Under the pieces are notes generated by a model. It saw only the letters and a program-made list of their open reading frames with translations. It was not told the DNA's origin and did no database searches. Below, in pieces: positions 49,003-57,993 of a stretch of DNA of 64,000 bases. Source of the DNA: UBA2040 sp963977135. Its GTDB lineage: Bacteria; Bacteroidota; Bacteroidia; Flavobacteriales_D; Crocinitomicaceae. Numbering within the stretch: the first letter of the stretch is position 1; every line of letters starts with the position of its first letter. Location: contig CAXBNN010000015.1 of the NCBI GenBank assembly GCA_963977135.1, positions 1-64,000 of the forward strand. Direction: 5' to 3'. The translations under genes were made by a program, and so were the position numbers.

Positions 49003-49949
49003 GGCAAATTCTGCTTTTCAGCTTCTCGCGCTTTTTCGATTTCTTCACGAACAGTTTGTCTTTCAATAATTAATGCAAGATGTTCAGAAATTGATTGATT
49101 TAATAGTTCTTCACGTTGGTACAAAGCCAATCGATTCTGGTCTTGTTTTAACCAAGGTTTTCGGCCTTGAAAGGGATAATCACCATAAACAATCAAAGGT
49201 GTTCCATATGCAGCGACACTTTGGTTAGATGCCAATAGCCACTGATCTGCCCAATAATAAAACCAATAAGCATCTTCTCTGAACATACGTGCACAAGCGT
49301 GTGAAGCTGGATAACCTGGCAAAGTATATTGATGTAATGAAACTCCATCGTAATTTGCAAAATTGAAATACCATTCCATCACCCAACTGCTATCAATCGT
49401 TGAATACGTTTTCTTTGATTTCCAATTGGTGTAAAACAGGCCTTTTGGCGTTTGAGTCGATTCTTTCCCTAAACTAACAGGACCCCAACGAATGAGTTTA
49501 CCTTTCTCATATACTCCAAATGCTTGGGCATAATAGGAAATGAATATCATTTTATTGACAGAATTGAGTTTTTCTAGATTTTCAGGAAATGGGCTGTACA
49601 GAGCTAAATTACTTGAAATTGTATCGGGAAATACCAATGTGTCTTGTTGAGTCAAATACATTTCGTCGACTCTATTTATATACAAAAGAGCATTTAGGGT
49701 ATCCCCTTCTTTTAGACCTTGCAACCAATTTAAAGTATCGGCGCAGGCGACTAAATAGTAATGAACCTCAATAGGTTTTGGTTCAGGTTTTTCAATTTCC
49801 TTGACTTCAACTTTAGCCTCAATGATAATTGGTTCCTTCTTAACTTGCGAAGAGCAACTAACCAAAAAAATCGTAAAAACAAAAACGACTTTTCGCCGCT
49901 GATTCATGAATTGATTCATGAATTGATTCATTATAGAAAAGTCGTTCAA
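48999..49949 (-). CDS. L,D-transpeptidase-like lipoprotein
   Basis: 316 residues from the first ATG. The N-terminal three MNQ repeats come from a tandem 12-base repeat (ATGAATCAATTC), so starts at 49949, 49931, 49919 or 49907 are all possible; the last (MNQRRKVVFVFTIFLVSCSS) gives a clean lipoprotein signal. The C-terminal YkuD-type site is HQYTLPGYPASHACARM, which keeps the catalytic Cys and the general H...G...SH-x-C-x-R pattern but has Ala for Gly and Ala for Val. It would cross-link or edit peptidoglycan at the outer membrane side. Confidence 0.8.
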   Translation of the reverse strand: MNDFSIMNQFMNQFMNQRRKVVFVFTIFLVSCSSQVKKEPIIIEAKVEVKEIEKPEPKPIEVHYYLVACADTLNWLQGLKEGDTLNALLYINRVDEMYLTQQDTLVFPDTISSNLALYSPFPENLEKLNSVNKMIFISYYAQAFGVYEKGKLIRWGPVSLGKESTQTPKGLFYTNWKSKKTYSTIDSSWVMEWYFNFANYDGVSLHQYTLPGYPASHACARMFREDAYWFYYWADQWLLASNQSVAAYGTPLIVYGDYPFQGRKPWLKQDQNRLALYQREELLNQSISEHLALIIERQTVREEIEKAREAEKQNLP

Positions 49950-49967
49950 TTTTATAGAATGATTTGT

Positions 49968-50645
49968 TTAACCTTTCTTACCGAAACCTATACCTACTTT
50001 AATTCCTCCAGTAATAAACCAAGTGACATTAGTATTGGTTTGCTCACCCCATTTCGGAGTTGGGTTAATCGGGCCGTTAAAATCACCATAATCGATAAAA
50101 TAATTCTGCTCTGTAATTTGTTTTATTCCAGAACCAATGTACATGTCTAAACAAAAAGTCGAAGAAAGCCATTTCTGTGTTCCGAAAACAAAGGCAAAGC
50201 TTGTTTGATTTGAATGACCTCGTTGATCAGGAAGCACAATTCCATACCCTATATTATCCGCCGAAAAATTGTAATTCAATTGAGTAAAACCAATTATTGG
50301 AGAAACATAAAACCCTTCTAATGCATCTCTATCTTCTAAAGGATAATATCTTGCTCCAATGGTCGCTACAAAGCCCAATAAACTGCTTTCTGTGGCATTT
50401 GAACCGTTTCCAAATATATGATCAAAATTTAAAGGTGAAACATTTGAAATAGCAGGACCTGCAGAGAATTCAAACGAAGCTTGTTCTGCCATTTTTCTTT
50501 CATATGAGAATTGAATTTCTCCCCGCATCATTTTGGATGGTGAGAATTTAACAACCGAATTTCGTCCAGATTGATCTTGCGCATTTGCGGCTAATGACCC
50601 TAAGAATAAAGTGGTAACTGCTAGGGTAAGTTTTGTTATATTCAT
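49968..50645 (-). CDS. Outer-membrane beta-barrel-like protein
   Basis: 225 residues. A signal peptide (LAVTTLFLGSLAANA) is followed by alternating hydrophobic/polar strands: GEIQFSYERKMAEQASFEFS, SSLLGFVATIGARYYPLE, GFYVSPIIGFTQLNYNF, TSFAFVFGTQKWL and VTWFITGGIKVGIGFG at the end. The pattern fits a small eight-stranded barrel as in DUF3575-like proteins. It shares direction with the transpeptidase gene 18 bases away, so they may be transcribed together. Confidence 0.75.
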   Translation of the reverse strand: MNITKLTLAVTTLFLGSLAANAQDQSGRNSVVKFSPSKMMRGEIQFSYERKMAEQASFEFSAGPAISNVSPLNFDHIFGNGSNATESSLLGFVATIGARYYPLEDRDALEGFYVSPIIGFTQLNYNFSADNIGYGIVLPDQRGHSNQTSFAFVFGTQKWLSSTFCLDMYIGSGIKQITEQNYFIDYGDFNGPINPTPKWGEQTNTNVTWFITGGIKVGIGFGKKG

Positions 50646-50800
50646 CAGTATTTAATTTAGGTTAAAATTCAGTATTTTCTTTACTAGTAAAACATTTGTG
50701 CCGAACAAAAAGTTACACTTCGTCAAAACAAATGAAGTCAAGTTGTGAAACGTTTTTTCTTTGAAATTATTCTAATTTAGGCTTTTGATATTTTAAAATT

Positions 50801-51331
50801 ATGCTTTTTAAATTTAGTGTTGAACAAATCGATTTCTTGACTTTTCAACTATTTACAGTGTCTAAATCCGATACCGTTCTGAGAACTAGACGTCGTGGCC
50901 AATTATTAACTTCAATCGCTGGACTACTATTGTCAATTAACCTCTTTGTTACAGGAAGCACCATAGCTGGTTTTGTAATGCTTGCCGTGGCTGTTGCGAC
51001 TTATTTATTCTATCCTCGTTATCATCGTTGGCGATTAAAGTCTCATTTTCTGAAATACAGCAAGAAGAATTACGGCAGTCAATTTGGTCAAGAAGAGAGC
51101 TTAGAAACGAAAATAGATCATATAATTTCAAAAAACATTGCTGGTGAGGGGAAAGTTAAATCTACAGAATTGGAAAGTTTGATAGAAATTGCTGATTACT
51201 ATTTCTTGAAAATGAAAAATGGTTCATCAATTATTTTACCAAAACGAGACATTAAAGAAGAAAAAGAACTGGTTAAGGAATTGAAGAAAATGGGGGTTCC
51301 TTTGATTCAGGAATTGGAGTGGGCATACTGA
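50801..51331 (+). CDS. YcxB-like membrane protein
   Basis: 176 residues. Two adjacent helices (TSIAGLLLSINLFVTGSTIA, GFVMLAVAVATYLFYP) follow an N-terminal 30-residue part, then a C-terminal domain with LKMKNGSSIILPKRDIKEEK, as in YcxB-type and related proteins. It is convergent with the metallophosphatase gene. Confidence 0.7.
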   Translation: MLFKFSVEQIDFLTFQLFTVSKSDTVLRTRRRGQLLTSIAGLLLSINLFVTGSTIAGFVMLAVAVATYLFYPRYHRWRLKSHFLKYSKKNYGSQFGQEESLETKIDHIISKNIAGEGKVKSTELESLIEIADYYFLKMKNGSSIILPKRDIKEEKELVKELKKMGVPLIQELEWAY

Positions 51332-51332
51332 T

Positions 51333-51402
51333 CAGCTATTGGCTATTGTTGGCTGTTAGCTGTTGGCAAAAAAGCTAAACGCCAAAGGCCAATCGCCAAA
51401 TT
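51333..51402. repeat. GGC/GCC-rich imperfect palindrome between convergent genes
   Basis: The left half is a run of GCTATTGGC/GTTGGC/GTTAGC units (GGCTATTGTTGGCTGTTAGC and more), the right half is complementary (GCTAAACGCC...GGCCAATCGCC). It can fold as a long stem with AAAAAA at the tip and lies between convergent genes, so it may terminate both. Confidence 0.55.
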
Positions 51403-51405
51403 TAT

Positions 51406-52314
51406 TCACACTCGAATCAATTCACTTTTATTTTTTAGCCCATTTTCGAACGTGAAATCTATTCTTCCCAATTGAAGTCCTGCCCAACCAACTTGATTGA
51501 TTAACACATTTTCCCCTAATCGATTCTTCGCAACAGTGGGTTCAGGCAAAAATGTATGGGTATGTCCGCCAATGATCAAATGAATTCCGTCGGTATTGGA
51601 TGCGAGATTTAAGTCACTTACTCTTTTCTTGTCTTCGTAATCGTAACCTAAATGCGAAAGGCAGATTATTAAATCGCAATTTTCTTTTTGCAATTCCTTT
51701 ATTTGAGTTTGTGCTATGGCGATAGGGTCCAAGTATACAGTATCCTCAAATTTAGATTTTGGAACCAAACCGTTTAGCTCAACACCAAGGCCAAAAACAC
51801 CTATCTTGATTCCTCCTTTTTTGAAAGTTGTATTCTCTATCGTTTGCCCGCTAAGAATGGTATTAAAGAACTCGTAATTAGCGCAGAGAAATGGAAACTT
51901 TGCATATTGTTTAGCTTTTAAAAAACCGTCTAGCCCACCGTCAAAATCATGGTTTCCCATGGTCGAAGCATCATAACCCAATTCGGTCATCAATTTCATT
52001 TCCAAAACACCTCCATAGCGATTAAAATATGGAGTACCTTGAAAAATATCACCAGCATCCAGCAAAAGAACATTCTCTTCCTCTGCCCTAATTTTATTTA
52101 TTACCGAAGCTCTTCTGCTTACACCGCCTTGTCCTGGATATTTTGAATCGTTCTCGGGAAATGGATCGATGTGCGAATGGGTATCATTCGTATGCAGAAT
52201 CGTTAGACTTTTTGATTTGTCCTTACGACCTAAAACATCAATAAAAGACGATGCCAAAGTAACTCCTCCAGAAAGGTAAAGTGTATCACCAAGAAACTTT
52301 CGTCTACTCCACAT
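51406..52314 (-). CDS. 5'-nucleotidase-family metallophosphatase domain protein
   Basis: 302 residues with a twin-arginine-type start (WSRRKFLGDTLYLSGGVTLA). The metal-binding motifs are intact: LHTNDTHSHI, LLDAGDIFQGTP, MGNHDFDGG, CLSHLGYD and IGGHTHTF. It ends after the catalytic domain; the substrate-binding C-terminal domain usual in UshA-type nucleotidases is encoded separately just upstream (52304-53014). The start overlaps that gene's end by 11 bases. Confidence 0.9.
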   Translation of the reverse strand: MWSRRKFLGDTLYLSGGVTLASSFIDVLGRKDKSKSLTILHTNDTHSHIDPFPENDSKYPGQGGVSRRASVINKIRAEEENVLLLDAGDIFQGTPYFNRYGGVLEMKLMTELGYDASTMGNHDFDGGLDGFLKAKQYAKFPFLCANYEFFNTILSGQTIENTTFKKGGIKIGVFGLGVELNGLVPKSKFEDTVYLDPIAIAQTQIKELQKENCDLIICLSHLGYDYEDKKRVSDLNLASNTDGIHLIIGGHTHTFLPEPTVAKNRLGENVLINQVGWAGLQLGRIDFTFENGLKNKSELIRV

Positions 52315-53014
52315 TGATTCTACATTTTTTGTCCACTTTCAAAGTTCCCTGCGCTTTGACTTGATCCATGAATGATTCGCGCAGTAATTTATCGGTATAA
52401 ATCACTTCAAGTTTCTTTTCAAAAAAGGACATATAATCACCACCATTCATTAAGTAATCTGAGGTAACAATCCAAAAATGGTCCTTATTTGTATGATCTA
52501 CATTTAAGAATAGTCCTTTAGTCGTCAATGTTGCATTACTTATTGGTTCACCTCCAGATTTATTCAAATAAGCAGCTATTTCAGGCAAACTTGACAGAGG
52601 CATTTTCACCCAAACTACCAAATTATCAAAAGGCATTATGGTAAAAATATCCCCAACCGTTATTTCGCCTGCGTTTATAGTCGAACGTATACTTCCAAAA
52701 TTCAATAAGGACATATTTGGTCTCAAGTACTTAGCGAGACTATCCTGATCAATTAAAATAGCGTCTGCTGCCCAATTATTCAAAGGACTACAAGGTCTGC
52801 CCTTTACCAAATTTTCATCTGCGAACCCTATAACTTGGTTCATACTTTCGGCCAAAGAATCACGATAAGGCTTGATTTGTGCTTCAAGAAATTCTACTTC
52901 ACCTTTTTCCTCGTTTATGATCACGGTATTACTGTTCCAAGTTTTAGGAGAAAAAGAAGAGCAGGCTGTTAAGCCTGCTCCCAAAAATAAAATGAAAATT
53001 CCTTTTTTAAACAT
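52304..53014 (-). CDS. 5'-nucleotidase C-terminal (substrate-binding) domain lipoprotein
   Basis: 236 residues with a lipoprotein signal (FLGAGLTACSSFSPK). The domain features are GRPCSPLNNWAADAILIDQD, LNFGSIRSTINAGEITVGDI and FTIMPFDNLVVWVKMPLSSL, as in the UshA C-terminal domain; SDYLMNGGDYMSFF contacts the base in known enzymes. It lies upstream of its catalytic partner, in reverse of the usual single-chain order. Its start overlaps the stop of the endonuclease gene (TAATG). Confidence 0.9.
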   Translation of the reverse strand: MFKKGIFILFLGAGLTACSSFSPKTWNSNTVIINEEKGEVEFLEAQIKPYRDSLAESMNQVIGFADENLVKGRPCSPLNNWAADAILIDQDSLAKYLRPNMSLLNFGSIRSTINAGEITVGDIFTIMPFDNLVVWVKMPLSSLPEIAAYLNKSGGEPISNATLTTKGLFLNVDHTNKDHFWIVTSDYLMNGGDYMSFFEKKLEVIYTDKLLRESFMDQVKAQGTLKVDKKCRINVE

Positions 53015-55179
53015 TAGTCAATTACAACTGATTTTTGCGCAATCCCAAGTGGAGTCTTAACTTTAACAGTATAAACTCCTGCTTTAAGCATTGATATATC
53101 AATTTTCGAAACAACCGCATTTTTAACGTCAGAACTTAAAACGATTCTACCTTGCAAATCGATAATCTCGTACTGCTGTATCGTTGTTGCATCAACATGA
53201 ACAGTTAAGACTTCTTTTGCAGGGTTAGGATAAACAATGAACCCAGTCGTTAACAATTCTTCAACAGAAGCAAGACAGCCATTAGTTTCATAGTTCATAT
53301 TTGAAAAATTGATCCAACAAACGAAGTCTACGCTATCAACAAAAGGATTTCTATTTCCTTGAAGTGAATCCAAATAATCATTTCTAGAACGCTCAAAAGA
53401 ATCTGGCAAATCTTGGAAATGCCATTGTTTAATCACTGCTTGATCTTGACCGTATTGAACACTTGAACTGATGTAATTGGGGAAAGCCCATGAGTTTCCA
53501 CTTACAGTTGTATAACAAGTTGATTCATACATCATGGCTCTTGCAGCATCACCTTTGTGCTCATCTCTTGGTTCGTATACTACTTTTCCATTAGCATCTG
53601 TTCCAAGTTTCGCACCTAAGAAAGTATTCGTTACTGTAACAACCTTTCCTAGTGGGTAATTACTACGGACAGCATTTGCATTATTTTGGTTCGTTGGGAA
53701 CAAGTGATGATAATCATTGTATTCCGGGAAGTTTTGCGCTGGATTTGTTGGCATCCAACTGTGAGGGAAAGTATGCTCTCTCGAATAACCATTTAAAGTA
53801 AAGTCGAAAGGTTCTGTGTAAATTTTATTTTCACCTGAGTAAACACAAGTTATAACTCGTTTGTCATCTGCAGTATCTCTTGCATAGAAATTATTCACCA
53901 TTAAAGTATTGTAATTACTATAGAATTGCATTTGATGCGGATTGATCAAGGCATGTAAATCAGCTACAAAATTTGGACTACTTGTAGAGATTCCGCTATA
54001 ATACGAAGCAGCTTGCATCGTAAATGGTGTTGTAACATTATTCGTTAAAGGTGCTGTTGTTTTGTAATTTCTAAAGGCACCTGTTCCATTGTATGCGAAT
54101 ACAGCAAAGTAATAGTCGCTAGAAGCACGAATATTGTTTGGGTTGAAACTTGTTGCACCTGAGCTATAAACTACTTGCGCATCGCCAACTGCATCACCTC
54201 TTTTGTAAACTGTTCCATCAACAGGAACTCCAGTAATAGCTGAACCTTTTTTACGAAGAACCAAATACCCATCAGTACCAGAAGCTGCGGTAAATGAAGC
54301 ATTTAATCGGAATGTAGAAATATTAGAAAAAGTCAGGCTTGTTGGTTGTGCAGCTGGTTCTGAAGCCAGACCGCCTCCAATTCCATTTAGATTAATCACA
54401 TAAGAAGACTCATCTGCATCGTCATTTACAATTGTCATTATAGCATTTCTACTTCCAGCAGCACCAGGCGTGAAATTCACAACCAAATTGTCAGAAGATG
54501 AAGCCATAATAGTCGCAGGAATAGAAGGAACAACAAAATCACTAGCATTTGGACCAGTAATGTTAACCGCTGAAATGTTCAAAGAACTTACAGTTCCGAG
54601 GTTTTCAACTGTAAATGTTGTTGGTGTCATAACCCCAACTCCTGAGCTAAGTATATATGAACCACCCGAAAGAATTGTTGTTGTGCCTTGTTTAACATTA
54701 ATTTCTTGAGCCGGAGTTGCCGCACCTTGAGCAATATTAACATCATCTAAACCAATGTTACCCGACACTTTATTCGTATAGATAAAACGGATAAAACGTG
54801 AAGCAGCCATGGGAGCATCTGTAAATTGAGTATACGTTCCATTCGGCGGTGCCGTATAAGTAGCTAAAGTTGTATAAGTTACTCCTAAAACGGATTCTTC
54901 AACAGTGAATGTTCCACCTGAAAAACCGTTCCCAGTTATGTAATAACTTAAGTTTCCAGGATTGCTTGCAAACTCGATAATCATATAATCACCAGTTCCA
55001 TCAAATTTCATTGCTGGCGGTGTATTTCCCGAGGCTGTATAAAACGCAGTTCCAGACTCTGACCAACCTGTAGGAAGAGTTGTTGTTGCGAAACTCCAAG
55101 AAGTTGGCAACACCGCTTGAGCTAAAATGTTGCCGCTTATCAAAAGCAGCAAACTTGATAGATAAATTACTTTTCTCAT
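53014..55179 (-). CDS. Secreted endonuclease I with type IX sorting domain
   Basis: 721 residues. A signal peptide (LLLISGNILAQA), an N-terminal region of about 350 residues with repeated beta domains (TVENLGTVSSLNISAVNITG; fibronectin- or ASPM-like), then the endonuclease I catalytic domain: YSREHTFPHSWMPTNPAQNF, NDYHHLFPTNQNNANAVRSN. The C-terminus is a type A sorting domain (FIVYPNPAKEVLTVHV, IDLQGRIVLSS, LKAGVYTVKV). It degrades nucleic acids outside the cell. It shares one base with the nucleotidase gene and lies nine bases from the TonB receptor gene. Confidence 0.9.
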   Translation of the reverse strand: MRKVIYLSSLLLLISGNILAQAVLPTSWSFATTTLPTGWSESGTAFYTASGNTPPAMKFDGTGDYMIIEFASNPGNLSYYITGNGFSGGTFTVEESVLGVTYTTLATYTAPPNGTYTQFTDAPMAASRFIRFIYTNKVSGNIGLDDVNIAQGAATPAQEINVKQGTTTILSGGSYILSSGVGVMTPTTFTVENLGTVSSLNISAVNITGPNASDFVVPSIPATIMASSSDNLVVNFTPGAAGSRNAIMTIVNDDADESSYVINLNGIGGGLASEPAAQPTSLTFSNISTFRLNASFTAASGTDGYLVLRKKGSAITGVPVDGTVYKRGDAVGDAQVVYSSGATSFNPNNIRASSDYYFAVFAYNGTGAFRNYKTTAPLTNNVTTPFTMQAASYYSGISTSSPNFVADLHALINPHQMQFYSNYNTLMVNNFYARDTADDKRVITCVYSGENKIYTEPFDFTLNGYSREHTFPHSWMPTNPAQNFPEYNDYHHLFPTNQNNANAVRSNYPLGKVVTVTNTFLGAKLGTDANGKVVYEPRDEHKGDAARAMMYESTCYTTVSGNSWAFPNYISSSVQYGQDQAVIKQWHFQDLPDSFERSRNDYLDSLQGNRNPFVDSVDFVCWINFSNMNYETNGCLASVEELLTTGFIVYPNPAKEVLTVHVDATTIQQYEIIDLQGRIVLSSDVKNAVVSKIDISMLKAGVYTVKVKTPLGIAQKSVVID

Positions 55180-55188
55180 TTTTTTAAT

Positions 55189-57930
55189 TTAAAATTGTAA
55201 ACCTAATGAAACATTAAATCGAAGTCCACCTCCGAAGAAAACTTGCGACCCAACTGCTTCAAAAGCGGTTGAAGTTCCTTGCAATGGTCGAGCATCTGAG
55301 ATATATTTTGTTCCCAAAAGATTTATAACTGAACCATTTATTAAAATTGCATTTTTCTTTAATTTCCAACGGTAACCAGCATATAAATTCACTAAAGAAT
55401 AACTTGGCATGACCCATGATTCTCTTCTTGCATTTTCACCTTGTAAGGCAAAAGGGCTAAAATCTGCATAATATCTGTCGAAAAACTGAAATTGTGGTTT
55501 CACAAACATTCCTTTAATTGGTTCCCATCTATACGCTAGGGAAAGTGTGGTTTGCGCAGCGTCACCTACGTGAACACCTTTTGCATCGAAGGTAAATGTC
55601 ACATTATATTGAGGTATGGTTACCACTTCAGAAGAATTCCAAGTCCAGTTCCCCATGGAGAACATAGCTTCAAAACTGTGTTTTTTATTTAAGCTGTAGG
55701 CCATGTCAATTTCTCCACCGTAGTGAATTGCGTCCATTCCATTGATATTAACGCGAATTGTTTCCGTTGGATCATTTGGATCAGGAACAGAAACACCGAA
55801 AGGGAAAGGTTTATTCTTCCAATTAGTGAAATAACCATTCACATTAATCCCAAATTTATTGTTTGCATAATTGTACCCTCCTTCAATCGCTTGTACCTTT
55901 TCATTAAGGATTTCGGCAAAGAAAGTGTTTGTGTTATTATCAATAACATTACTGAATTGAGGAGTTCTAGATAAATAACCTAAGTTCACAAACACACCTG
56001 AGAATTCTGTTAACTCAAAATGTGCTCCTAATTTAATTGTTGCACCTGGCAAATATTTCCAAGCTGTTTGGTTATATTTCAAACCATCAGATTCGCGCGT
56101 GTATTGAACGCCTTGATAGTTCACTGTATCGTTGTAACCTACTTTCAAAGTAGTATCACCGATAGTAATTTCTCGTTCAACAAAGTAATCGATTCCTTTA
56201 TATCCGTTGTAAATAGCTGATAAATTAATGAAAGTAGTCCAACGGCCTTTCGTGTATTCAGCTTGACCAAAAACTCCTGCCCATTTAACCAATCCATCTC
56301 GGTGATTGTTGTAAGGTTGTAGAGCAACTTTATCACCGACAAACTTCATGTCTGTTCGAGCGTTTTTGTTAGTTCCACTTAAGGCGTATTCACCACCCAA
56401 CAAATCTGTGATTTCTTGGTAGTGCGTTCCTTTGTAATATCTTAAATCCAATCCACCTGAAATACTCAAGTTTTTACTTTTGTTATAAGTAAACTGTGGC
56501 AAAAATCCCACCCAAAAGTGATTGTTAATCGAAGCCAAAAGATAGTTGTTTGACTTGAACAAAACTGGAGAATAGGTTGGATCAATATTAGGATATGTAG
56601 TTCCGAAAAACTCGTATTGCTGATTGTTCTGTATCATTTGATCCCAATCGATTGTCCCATTCAGGGTATCATACAAAACACCTGAAGAATTCTTGATTCT
56701 AGTTCCTCCTCCTCGTCCAATTGACATATAAGCCAAATTCGAAATGGATAGTTTTTCATTTACAATCCAGAAATCTTTTAAAGTGATTTGAGGTTTATTG
56801 TAAAAGTTAAGGGAAGCATTTTTAACTTCTTGTTTGCCTTTGTCATTTGTAAAAGTACCATACTGATTATTAAAGCGGATACCATTATCATATCTAGTAG
56901 GTAATTGAGCTGAATCAGGAATATTAATTCCTAATTTTTTTGCTGTTTCAGCATCCCAATAAGCAATTGGGTTCATGAAAGATCGTTGTCCATGTTCTTG
57001 AGGCGCCATGAAACCTGAAAGCGACGTTAAGTGTTTTCCCCATCTCTTTTGAATTTTCGTATAAACGAAAGTTCCTTTTGAAGGCGTACCATCCACCCAG
57101 CCATCGGCTTGTTTGTAGCTTGCAGCTAAAGTCATTCCCCATCCTGAAGCACTTAAACCAGAATTGTATGAAAAAGATGTTCTCAAGAGGTTTCCTGTTC
57201 CATACTCTTGTTTAATCATTCCACCCTTTTTGTTCCCAACTCCTTGAGTAATGATATTAATAGAACCACCAATTGAAGGAAGAGCCAATTTGGTAGCTCC
57301 CAAACCACGTTGCACTTGAACGGTAGAAGTAATGGCATCTAAACCAAACCAGTTTGACCAATAAACGGCACCACTTTCCATATCATTCACCGGAACTCCG
57401 TCTATCAAAACACCGATATTTCGTTGATCAAATCCACGAACATTGATTCTAGAATCTCCGTCACCACCGCCAGATTGTGTTGCATAAACTCCAGGAGTGG
57501 CATTCAACAACATTGGTAAATCTCGAGAACCTAGTTCTTCTGTAATTTGTTTTTGTGAAATTCTGGTTACAGCTACTGGTGTTTTTCTGTCAGTAACTAA
57601 GTTTCCTATTACTTTAACCTCTTCTAATTCTTGACTGTTACCCAAGAAAATATCGAATGTTGTAACTGGGTTAACCACAGTAATTGTATAATTCTCAGTA
57701 GAGAAAAGAAGCATGGAAACTACCATTTTATATTCTCCAGCTTTATCCAATTTTATGGAGTAGTTCCCGTCAATATCCGTTAATGTTTTAATCGTTTCAT
57801 TGACAATTATTTTCGCACCTATCAGCGATTCCTTATTAGAATTGTCAACAACCTTCCCTTTTAGGATAAACTCTTGAGAAAACGATTGAAAAGTCGTAAA
57901 AAACAAGAACAAAGCAACTAATAACCTCAT
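55189..57930 (-). CDS. TonB-dependent outer-membrane receptor
   Basis: 913 residues. A signal peptide, then a carboxypeptidase-regulatory-like domain (EFILKGKVVDNSNKESLIGA, near residues 19-110), a plug domain (RDLPMLLNATPGVYATQSGG, RGFDQRNIGVLIDGVPVND), and a C-terminal barrel ending in F (FNVSLGLQF). The operon with an endonuclease and nucleotidase domains implies that its cargo is nucleic-acid fragments, nucleotides or phosphate; this is inference from context. It is separated from the lamin-tail gene by a hairpin. Confidence 0.92.
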   Translation of the reverse strand: MRLLVALFLFFTTFQSFSQEFILKGKVVDNSNKESLIGAKIIVNETIKTLTDIDGNYSIKLDKAGEYKMVVSMLLFSTENYTITVVNPVTTFDIFLGNSQELEEVKVIGNLVTDRKTPVAVTRISQKQITEELGSRDLPMLLNATPGVYATQSGGGDGDSRINVRGFDQRNIGVLIDGVPVNDMESGAVYWSNWFGLDAITSTVQVQRGLGATKLALPSIGGSINIITQGVGNKKGGMIKQEYGTGNLLRTSFSYNSGLSASGWGMTLAASYKQADGWVDGTPSKGTFVYTKIQKRWGKHLTSLSGFMAPQEHGQRSFMNPIAYWDAETAKKLGINIPDSAQLPTRYDNGIRFNNQYGTFTNDKGKQEVKNASLNFYNKPQITLKDFWIVNEKLSISNLAYMSIGRGGGTRIKNSSGVLYDTLNGTIDWDQMIQNNQQYEFFGTTYPNIDPTYSPVLFKSNNYLLASINNHFWVGFLPQFTYNKSKNLSISGGLDLRYYKGTHYQEITDLLGGEYALSGTNKNARTDMKFVGDKVALQPYNNHRDGLVKWAGVFGQAEYTKGRWTTFINLSAIYNGYKGIDYFVEREITIGDTTLKVGYNDTVNYQGVQYTRESDGLKYNQTAWKYLPGATIKLGAHFELTEFSGVFVNLGYLSRTPQFSNVIDNNTNTFFAEILNEKVQAIEGGYNYANNKFGINVNGYFTNWKNKPFPFGVSVPDPNDPTETIRVNINGMDAIHYGGEIDMAYSLNKKHSFEAMFSMGNWTWNSSEVVTIPQYNVTFTFDAKGVHVGDAAQTTLSLAYRWEPIKGMFVKPQFQFFDRYYADFSPFALQGENARRESWVMPSYSLVNLYAGYRWKLKKNAILINGSVINLLGTKYISDARPLQGTSTAFEAVGSQVFFGGGLRFNVSLGLQF

Positions 57931-57946
57931 AAATGAAAATTTATAG

Positions 57947-57976
57947 AAAAAAAAGAGGCCGAAATTCGACCTCTTC
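57947..57976 (-). terminator. Terminator or attenuator between lamin-tail and TonB receptor genes
   Basis: Read on the minus strand: AAGAGG-t-CG, loop AATTT, CG-g-CCTCTT, followed by eight T. It lies after the lamin-tail gene and 17 bases before the receptor start, so read-through is probably partial, giving more of the first protein than of the receptor. Confidence 0.75.
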
Positions 57977-57993
57977 TTAATTTTTAGAATAAT

